From contig VBJR01000297.1 in NCBI GenBank assembly GCA_005880175.1, forward strand, positions 1-5,857: a stretch of DNA of 5,857 nucleotides, written 5' to 3'. The position numbers and the translations under genes were made by a program. This stretch comes from Chloroflexota bacterium (GTDB lineage: Bacteria > Chloroflexota > Dormibacteria > Dormibacterales > Dormibacteraceae). The notes beneath the pieces were generated by a model. It was not told the DNA's origin, ran no database searches, and saw only the letters and a list, made by a program, of their open reading frames with translations. Below, piece by piece: positions 1 to 4,135 of the stretch; position 1 is the stretch's first letter; every line of letters starts with the position of its first letter.

Positions 1-468
1 CCCGTCCATCTCCGTGATCGTGTAGTGCTCGCCCTGGAAGCTGAACGCGCCGTCCGCCATCAGGCCCTGCAGCACGCGCAGGCCCTCGACCATGCGGTCG
101 ATGCGGACGCCGATCGGGTCGCACGGGATGCCCGACTGCTCGTAGTCGCTGGTCAGCCAGCCGGCGCCCAGGCCCAGCACCAGCCGGCCGGCGGACAGGA
201 CGTCCAGCGTCGCCGCCTCCTTCGCCAGCACGACCGGGTGCCGGTAGTCGTTGTCGAACACCAGGCAGCCGATCTGGAGCGCCGTCGTCGCCGCCGCCGC
301 GGCCGCCAGCGCGGGCCCGGGGGCGAGCTGCTCGCCGAAGTGGTCCGGCATCAGCAGAGCGGCGTAGCCGAGCGACTCCGCCTCCCGGGCCAGCGCTGCC
401 CACTCCGTGCCCGAGGCCGCGCTCCCGGCCTGGACGGAGAAGCGGAACCTGCGATCGTGTCGTGCCAC
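1..468 (-). CDS. LLM-class (luciferase-like) F420-dependent oxidoreductase, N-terminal part
   Basis: The first 156 codons are visible and the C-terminus lies beyond the left window edge. The start is GTG at 468-466 on the minus strand, preceded by a strong ribosome site GAGGGAG (480-474) with 5 nt spacing. The protein opens with RFRFSVQAG, the first beta strand of the luciferase-like TIM barrel, and continues with PDHFG (residues 41-45), an alanine-rich helix (52-62), and [20 protein letters not shown] followed by [11 protein letters not shown] (73-104). These blocks are characteristic of actinobacterial luciferase-like oxidoreductases that usually take coenzyme F420, close to the group called MSMEG_2516-type. 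It is expected to be a soluble cytoplasmic redox enzyme. Its substrate cannot be deduced. Family members are normally about 290-320 aa, so roughly half is present. It is divergent from msrB across 57 bp. Use of F420 rather than FMN is inferred from family resemblance, not seen directly. Confidence 0.88.
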   Translation of the reverse strand, partial: MARHDRRFRFSVQAGSAASGTEWAALAREAESLGYAALLMPDHFGEQLAPGPALAAAAAATTALQIGCLVFDNDYRHPVVLAKEAATLDVLSAGRLVLGLGAGWLTSDYEQSGIPCDPIGVRIDRMVEGLRVLQGLMADGAFSFQGEHYTITEMDG

Positions 469-473
469 CGGCG

Positions 474-480
474 CTCCCTC
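474..480 (-). promoter_or_regulatory. Shine-Dalgarno site of the LLM oxidoreductase gene
   Basis: GAGGGAG on the minus strand lies 5 nt before the GTG at 468-466. It supports this GTG as the start, since no comparable site precedes another in-frame start. The leftward gene therefore has a conventional leader, in contrast to msrB on the other side of the gap. Confidence 0.65.
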
Positions 481-492
481 CAACACGCGTGC

Positions 493-519
493 TTGGGCGA
501 ACTGGAGAGAGGGTACATT
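493..519 (+). promoter_or_regulatory. Candidate msrB promoter (leaderless layout)
   Basis: A -10-like hexamer TACATT (514-519) fits the actinobacterial TANNNT pattern. A weak -35-like TTGGGC lies at 493-498, 15 bp upstream. Transcription starting 7 bp after the -10 would begin at 526, the A of the msrB ATG, giving a leaderless transcript. A purine run GAGAGAGGG (505-513) exists but ends 12 nt before the ATG, too far for a typical ribosome site. This is inferred from spacing only. Confidence 0.4.
510..515 (-). promoter_or_regulatory. Candidate -10 element for the leftward LLM oxidoreductase gene
   Basis: Read on the minus strand, 515-510 is TACCCT, a TANNNT hexamer. It shares the self-complementary TA at 514-515 with the rightward TACATT. 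A start near 503 would give a leader of about 35 nt containing the GAGGGAG ribosome site. No convincing -35 was seen (TCTTCG at 538-533 is poor), so confidence is low. Confidence 0.25.
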
Positions 520-525
520 CGAGCT

Positions 526-924
526 ATGAGCGCGAAGATCGAGAAGACCGAGCGGGAGTGGCGCGAGCAGCTCTCGCCCGAGCAGTACCACGTGCTGCGG
601 GAGCACGGCACCGAGCGGGCGTTCACCGGCAAGTACTGGGACACGCACGAGGACGGCACGTACCACTGCGCCGCCTGCGGCGCCGAGCTGTTCAGCTCCG
701 GCACCAAGTTCGAGTCCGGCACCGGATGGCCCAGCTTCTGGGAGCCGGTCAACCGCGAGAACGTGGAGCTGCGGACCGATCGCAGCTTCTTCATGACGCG
801 CACCGAGGTGCTCTGCAAGCAGTGCGGCTCGCACCTGGGCCACGTCTTCGACGACGGCCCGGCGCCGACGGGCCAGCGCTACTGCATGAACTCCTGCGCG
901 CTGGATCTGAAGAAGCAGCCATAG
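526..924 (+). CDS. msrB: Peptide-methionine (R)-S-oxide reductase MsrB
   Basis: The gene encodes 132 aa, a normal length for single-domain MsrB. It reduces the R epimer of methionine sulfoxide in proteins as oxidative-damage repair in the cytoplasm. The zinc site is formed by C48-x2-C51 (CAAC) and C97-x2-C100 (CKQC). [13 protein letters not shown] (62-74), MTRTEV (90-95), [12 protein letters not shown] (101-112) and RYCMNS (118-123) are family hallmarks, with C120 the catalytic cysteine. The common resolving-cysteine position before GWP is threonine (T66), as in one-Cys forms, while an extra cysteine C124 sits three residues after the catalytic one. The ATG at 526 was chosen because upstream in-frame sequence is the shadow of the divergent gene and lacks MsrB character; [22 protein letters not shown] is the expected N-terminus. 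The ATG lies exactly where a leaderless transcript would start. It is monocistronic, closed by a hairpin at 935-960. Confidence 0.96.
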   Translation: MSAKIEKTEREWREQLSPEQYHVLREHGTERAFTGKYWDTHEDGTYHCAACGAELFSSGTKFESGTGWPSFWEPVNRENVELRTDRSFFMTRTEVLCKQCGSHLGHVFDDGPAPTGQRYCMNSCALDLKKQP

Positions 925-934
925 CGGCGGCCCC

Positions 935-960
935 GGGCCTGGTGTGAAGCCACCAGGCCC
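935..960 (+). terminator. Hairpin terminator after msrB
   Basis: GGGCCTGGTG (935-944) and CACCAGGCCC (951-960) form a perfect 10-bp stem with a 6-nt loop TGAAGC, starting 10 bp after the msrB stop. No T-tract follows, as is usual for actinobacterial terminators. It separates msrB from nirB and could act in both directions. Confidence 0.7.
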
Positions 961-1001
961 ACACCTCCGGCGCGGGGAGCACGCCAAGGCACACCGCGCC
1001 G

Positions 1002-1017
1002 GTTTCGTGAGGGTCGC
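1002..1017 (-). promoter_or_regulatory. GlnR-like operator upstream of nirBD
   Basis: On the plus strand this reads GTTTC-gtgagg-GTCGC, which on the minus strand is GCGAC-N6-GAAAC. The actinobacterial GlnR consensus is GTNAC-N6-GAAAC, so one half is perfect and the other has a single mismatch. It lies 41-57 bp upstream of the nirB ATG, just above the presumed -35, a position suited to activation. GlnR is known to control nirBD in Streptomyces and mycobacteria. No second box pair is visible alongside it. Confidence 0.45.
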
Positions 1018-1023
1018 ACGGTC

Positions 1024-1050
1024 TCGACCGGGCACCTCCGCTGCTAGCGT
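1024..1050 (+). promoter_or_regulatory. Candidate nirB promoter
   Basis: TAGCGT (1045-1050) is a TANNNT-type -10 element, with TCGACC (1024-1029, 4 of 6 matches to TTGACA) 15 bp upstream. The nirB ATG begins 9 bp after the last -10 base, and the intervening CACCGGCC has no ribosome-site character. The transcript is therefore probably leaderless or nearly so. This is inferred from spacing. Confidence 0.4.
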
Positions 1051-1058
1051 CACCGGCC

Positions 1059-3464
1059 ATGAACGGGTCCGGCAGGCGGCTCGCGGTGGTCGGAAACGGC
1101 ATGGTCTCGGTGTCGCTGCTGGAGCGTCTGGCGGCCCTCGAGACCGACTGGCGGGTGACGGTGCTCGGCGACGAGCCGTACCCCGCCTACGACCGGATCG
1201 GTCTCAGCCAGGTGCTCGCGGGCGAACGGGCGGCGGGGGACCTGCCGCTGCGCGACCGGGCCTGGTACGCGTCGAACGGCTTCGAGCTGCGCACGGGGTG
1301 CCGCGTGCTGGCGCTCGACCCGGAGCGGCGCCGGCTGCACCTGGAGGGCTGCCCGGTCGAGTTCGACGCCTGCGTCCTGGCGACTGGTTCGCTGCCGTTC
1401 GTCCCGCCGATCCCCGGCGCCGACCTGGACGGCGTCCTCGGCTTCCGGACCGTCGAGGACGTCGACGCCATGCTGGCGAGGGCGCGGCCGGGCGGCCAGG
1501 CGGTGGTCATCGGCGGCGGCCTGCTCGGGCTGGAGGCCGCCCGGGGCCTGCTCGCGCGGGGCATGGAGGTGACCGTCGTCCACCTGGTCGATCGTCTGAT
1601 GGAGCGGCAGCTCGACCACGGCGCGGCCGGCGTGCTGCGCGACGAGCTGGAGCGCATGGGCCTGCGGGTCCTGCTCTCCGCCAGCACGCGGGCCATCGAG
1701 GGCCGCGGCCGGGTGGAGCGGGTCGCGCTGGCCGGCGGCGACGTGCTGCCCGCCGAGCTGGTCGTCGTCTGCGTGGGCGTCAAGCCGAACGTTGCCCTGG
1801 CGGCCGCGGCCGGCCTGGACGTGGGTCGCGGCATCCGGGTGGACGACGGGCTCGCCACCTCGGCGGCCGGCATCTACGCGGTCGGCGAGTGCAGCGAGCA
1901 CGACGGGACGGTCTACGGCCTCGTCGCCCCGCTGTACCGGCAGGCCGCCGTGCTGGCGGAGCGCCTGGGCGGCGACCGCACGGCCGCGTTCCGGCCGCTC
2001 GTGACCGCCACGCGGCTCAAGGTCGCGGGCGTGGACCTGTTCGCCGGCGGCCGGACAGTGCCCGAGGCCGGCGACCGCGAGGTCCTGCTGCGGGACGACG
2101 GCGGCGGCGTCTACAAGAAGCTGGTCCTGCGCGACGACTCGCTGGTCGGCGTGGCGCTGGTCGGCGACCTCGGGCCGATGGCCGCGCTGGCCGACGCGCT
2201 GGCCCGGGGCGAGCGCGTCCGCGACCGCATGGCCCTCCTCGGCGTCGGCGCCGAGACCACGCCGGCGGTCGGCGCCGACCTGCCCGACCACGCGACCGTG
2301 TGCGGGTGCAACGGCGTGACCAAGGCGACCATCCTGGCCGCCATCCGCGCCGAGGGCGGCGGCGCGACGCGCCAGTGCGTGGCCCGCCGCACACGCGCCT
2401 CCAGCTCGTGCGGCTCGTGCGCGCCGGTGGTCGAGGGACTGCTCCGCATCGCCGGGGCGGGCCGGCCCGCCGCCCCCGCCGGCGCGCCCGACGTCTGCGG
2501 CTGCGTCCCGCTGCCGCGGGCCGCCCTGCGCCGGCGGGTGCTGGAGCTCGGGCTGCGCACCGTCGGGGAGGTGCTGGAGCAGCTCGGCGACGGCGTCGGC
2601 TGCCACCGCTGCCGGCCCGCGCTCAGCTACTACCTGGACGCCTGGTGGTGCGGCGAGCACCGCGAGGAGCCCGCCTCGCGGCACGTCAACGACCGCGTCC
2701 ACGCCAACATCCAGCGGGACGGCACGTTCTCGGTGGTGCCGCGGATCCGGGGCGGGATGACCAGCCCGGCCGAGCTGCGCCGCATCGCCGACGTGGCCGA
2801 GCGGTTCGGCGTCGGCGCGGTCAAGATCACGGGCGGCCAGCGGATCGACCTGCTGGGCGTGCGCAAGGAGGACCTGCCCGCGGTGTGGGCGGCGCTCGGG
2901 ATGCCCTCCGGACACGCGTACACCAAGGCGGTCCGCACCGTGAAGTCGTGCGTGGGCACCGAGTGGTGCCGGTTCGGCGTGGGGGACTCGACCGACCTCG
3001 CGGTGCGCCTGGAGTCGCTGCTCGAGGGGCTGTACACGCCGCACAAGCTCAAGCTCGGCGTCACGGGGTGCCCCCGCAACTGCGCCGAGGTGACCGTGAA
3101 GGACCTGGGCATCGTCGCGGTCGCCGGCGGCTGGGAGCTCTACGTGGCGGGCGCCGCCGGCATGACCGTGCGCAAGGGCGACCTGCTCTGCACCGTGGAG
3201 ACCGCGGAGCGCGCGCTGGAGGAGTCGGCGATCGCGGTCCAGCACTACCGCGAGGAGGCCGAGTACCTGGAGCGCATGTACCACTTCGTGCCCCGGGTCG
3301 GGATCGAGGCGTTCCGGGCCGCCACCGTGGACGCGCCGGCGGAGGCGCGGGCCGAGCTGCTCGAACGGTTCCGGCGCAGCAGGGCGAACGCGCGGGATCC
3401 CTGGCAGGCCGTGCCCGCCGGCGACCCGGCGCGGTTCGAGCCGGCGCTGATGGTCGCCCGGTGA
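1059..3464 (+). CDS. nirB: Assimilatory nitrite reductase [NAD(P)H], large subunit NirB
   Basis: The 801-aa protein reduces nitrite to ammonium with six electrons from NAD(P)H in the cytoplasm. Domains in order: an FAD-binding fold (VVGNGMVS, 10-17; GIYAVGECSEHDG, 271-283) with an inserted NAD(P)-binding fold (IGGGLLGLEAARGL, 151-164); a BFD-like [2Fe-2S] domain (C415, C417, C451, C454); a second BFD-like unit (C480, C482, C515, C518); the ferredoxin-like nitrite/sulfite reductase half-domain (about 548-620); and the siroheme/[4Fe-4S] domain with C631-x5-C637 and C671-x3-C675. These cysteines bind the cluster that bridges to siroheme. The family is usually about 800-870 aa, so this is full length. 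ATG 1059 directly precedes the FAD motif and lacks a Shine-Dalgarno sequence, agreeing with a leaderless start. The stop TGA shares its A with the nirD ATG, indicating translational coupling. The GlnR-like box upstream suggests nitrogen control. All expected cofactor ligands are present. Confidence 0.96.
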   Translation: MNGSGRRLAVVGNGMVSVSLLERLAALETDWRVTVLGDEPYPAYDRIGLSQVLAGERAAGDLPLRDRAWYASNGFELRTGCRVLALDPERRRLHLEGCPVEFDACVLATGSLPFVPPIPGADLDGVLGFRTVEDVDAMLARARPGGQAVVIGGGLLGLEAARGLLARGMEVTVVHLVDRLMERQLDHGAAGVLRDELERMGLRVLLSASTRAIEGRGRVERVALAGGDVLPAELVVVCVGVKPNVALAAAAGLDVGRGIRVDDGLATSAAGIYAVGECSEHDGTVYGLVAPLYRQAAVLAERLGGDRTAAFRPLVTATRLKVAGVDLFAGGRTVPEAGDREVLLRDDGGGVYKKLVLRDDSLVGVALVGDLGPMAALADALARGERVRDRMALLGVGAETTPAVGADLPDHATVCGCNGVTKATILAAIRAEGGGATRQCVARRTRASSSCGSCAPVVEGLLRIAGAGRPAAPAGAPDVCGCVPLPRAALRRRVLELGLRTVGEVLEQLGDGVGCHRCRPALSYYLDAWWCGEHREEPASRHVNDRVHANIQRDGTFSVVPRIRGGMTSPAELRRIADVAERFGVGAVKITGGQRIDLLGVRKEDLPAVWAALGMPSGHAYTKAVRTVKSCVGTEWCRFGVGDSTDLAVRLESLLEGLYTPHKLKLGVTGCPRNCAEVTVKDLGIVAVAGGWELYVAGAAGMTVRKGDLLCTVETAERALEESAIAVQHYREEAEYLERMYHFVPRVGIEAFRAATVDAPAEARAELLERFRRSRANARDPWQAVPAGDPARFEPALMVAR

Positions 3465-3754
3465 TGCTCGCGGTCCCGCTCGCCGGCCTGCGCCCGAACG
3501 AGGGCCGGCTGCTGGTCGCCGGCGGCCGCGAGATCGCGCTGTTCCTGACGGCCGCCGGGCCGCGGGCGATCGACGCCCGCTGCCCGCACGCCGGCGGATC
3601 CCTGGCCGACGGCATCGTCAGCGGCACCCGCGTCACGTGCCCGCTCCACCTCCGCGGCGTGAACCTGGACACGGGGGAGGTGGACGACTGCGCCGAGCGC
3701 GTGCGCTGCTACCCGGCCCGGATCGCGGGAGACGCGGTCGTCCTGGAGCCGTGA
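3464..3754 (+). CDS. nirD: Nitrite reductase small subunit NirD, Rieske [2Fe-2S] type
   Basis: The 96-aa protein is the small partner of NirB. Its Rieske motif is intact: C40-P-H42 and C59-P-L-H62 supply two cysteines and two histidines for a [2Fe-2S] cluster. It is followed by the typical Rieske tail LRGVNLDTGEV (63-73) and a C-terminal strand DAVVLEP. Some NirD proteins, for example those of enterobacteria, are Rieske-like but lack these ligands; this one should carry a cluster. It is slightly short for the family (about 100-120 aa). The ATG at 3464 overlaps the nirB TGA by one base, so translation is probably coupled to nirB, and no separate promoter is seen. The last bases (TGGAGCC, then GTGA at 3751-3754) reappear 377 bp downstream at the nasA start, suggesting that nirD once overlapped nasA directly. 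Confidence 0.93.
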   Translation: MLAVPLAGLRPNEGRLLVAGGREIALFLTAAGPRAIDARCPHAGGSLADGIVSGTRVTCPLHLRGVNLDTGEVDDCAERVRCYPARIAGDAVVLEP

Positions 3755-3758
3755 GCGA
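3744..3758 (+). repeat. Left copy of 15-bp direct duplication at nirD end
   Basis: TGGAGCCGTGAGCGA spans the last nirD codons and stop and matches 4121-4135 (TGGAACCGTGAGCGA) at 14 of 15 positions. The right copy is the start of nasA. The two copies bracket the tandem repeat element exactly, like a target-site duplication or the scar of a junction duplication. Confidence 0.6.
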
Positions 3759-3766
3759 CCCAGGGC

Positions 3767-3788
3767 AAGAGGGGGCAGGCCCCCTCTT
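3767..3788 (+). terminator. Hairpin after nirD (within repeat copy 1)
   Basis: AAGAGGGGGC (3767-3776) and GCCCCCTCTT (3779-3788) are perfect inverted arms separated by 2 nt, so the real loop takes a few inner pairs. It begins 12 bp after the nirD stop, a normal place for a terminator. There is no T-tract. The same hairpin recurs in copy 2, so it belongs to the repeat rather than to nirD as such. Confidence 0.5.
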
Positions 3789-3799
3789 CCGGAACTCCA

Positions 3800-3839
3800 C
3801 CCCACGAAATCCGCACCCCACCACCGCGATTTCGTGGGG
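3800..3839. repeat. 12-bp perfect palindrome in the variable core of copy 1
   Basis: CCCCACGAAATC (3800-3811) and GATTTCGTGGGG (3828-3839) are perfectly complementary with a 16-nt loop. This block is absent from copy 2, where a shorter unrelated core of about 28 bp takes its place. It could be a small element nested in the repeat, or a second terminator stem for nirBD. Confidence 0.7.
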
Positions 3840-3944
3840 ATCCCGGGTCCGGCGCATCGCTCCGCGTCTGGAGACCGTGCCCGGGCGATCTCGGGAAGAG
3901 GGACTCACACACTTGGGCGGAGCCCTTGCTCACGACCACCCCCG

Positions 3945-4112
3945 CCCAGGGCAAGAGGGGGCAGGCCCCCTCTTCCAGAACTCCCCCTCTTGTCCGGGAC
4001 GTTTGGGGCGCCTCCGGCGCATCGCTCCGCGTCTGGAGACCGTGCCTGGGCGATCTGGGGAAGAGGGACTCACACACTCGGGCGGAGCCCTTGCTCACGA
4101 CCACCCCCGCCC
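3945..4112 (+). repeat. Tandem intergenic repeat, copy 2 (about 168 bp)
   Basis: The second direct copy starts where copy 1 ends; the CCCGCC of copy 1 runs into CCCAGGG. Outer blocks match copy 1 (offset 186 on the left), with differences such as G/A near 3977 and three in the right block. The core (about 3985-4012) differs from copy 1 and contains a small GCGCC-TCC-GGCGC hairpin (4008-4020). The right end is followed by CTCTGCTGG and then the right duplication at nasA. Confidence 0.8.
3953..3974. terminator. Hairpin of repeat copy 2
   Basis: This is the same AAGAGGGGGC / GCCCCCTCTT stem as at 3767-3788, conserved without change. It sits about 150 bp before the nasA start. It may reduce readthrough from nirBD into nasA, or form part of the RNA leader if transcription continues. 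The terminator role is inferred from stem strength only. Confidence 0.35.
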
Positions 4113-4120
4113 TCTGCTGG

Positions 4121-4135
4121 TGGAACCGTGAGCGA
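4121..4135 (+). repeat. Right copy of 15-bp direct duplication at nasA start
   Basis: TGGAACCGTGAGCGA matches 3744-3758 at 14 of 15 positions. It contains the nasA GTG (4128) and, in another frame, a TGA (4129-4131). The codons just before that TGA read Leu-Leu-Val-Glu-Pro, resembling the Val-Val-Leu-Glu-Pro end of NirD, so this may be a remnant of an ancestral nirD terminus. Confidence 0.6.

Larger units (their letters stand above)
3759..3944 (+). repeat. Tandem intergenic repeat, copy 1 (186 bp)
   Basis: This is the first of two direct copies filling the nirD-nasA spacer. Blocks CCCAGGGCAAGAGGG...GAACTCC (3759-3798) and TCCGGCGCATCGCTCC...CCCGCC (3848-3944 and onward) match copy 2 with four substitutions in about 135 aligned positions. 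Between them lies a core (about 3799-3847) unlike that of copy 2. The 5' block is a 10-bp hairpin (3767-3788) and the core is a 12-bp palindrome (3800-3839). Third-position and overall base use differ from the flanking genes, with more A/T. It looks like a noncoding interspersed element rather than gene sequence. I do not recognise a named family. Confidence 0.8.

Noticed and set aside
25..525. Upstream extension of the msrB frame
   Set aside because: This stretch is antisense to the LLM oxidoreductase and its translation has no MsrB or other family character. ATG 526 gives the normal MsrB N-terminus.
1050..3284. 744-codon minus-strand frame opposite nirB
   Set aside because: Long antisense frames are expected in very GC-rich DNA. 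The translation is low complexity and rich in His/Arg/Ala, with no domain, while nirB has all its cofactor motifs.
944..3754. 936-codon plus-strand frame ending with the nirD stop
   Set aside because: Only its last 97 codons are nirD. The rest is an arginine/glycine/alanine-rich shadow of nirB in another frame, with no recognisable domain.
3709..4104. 131-codon minus-strand frame through the tandem repeats
   Set aside because: It is open in the same way as the opposite strand, starts within the repeat and runs into nirD antisense. It has repeated peptides only because the DNA is repeated, and no ribosome site or domain supports it.
3759..4112. CRISPR-like array
   Set aside because: There are only two repeats, each over 100 bp and tandem, with internal hairpins. 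There are no short regular repeats with unique spacers.
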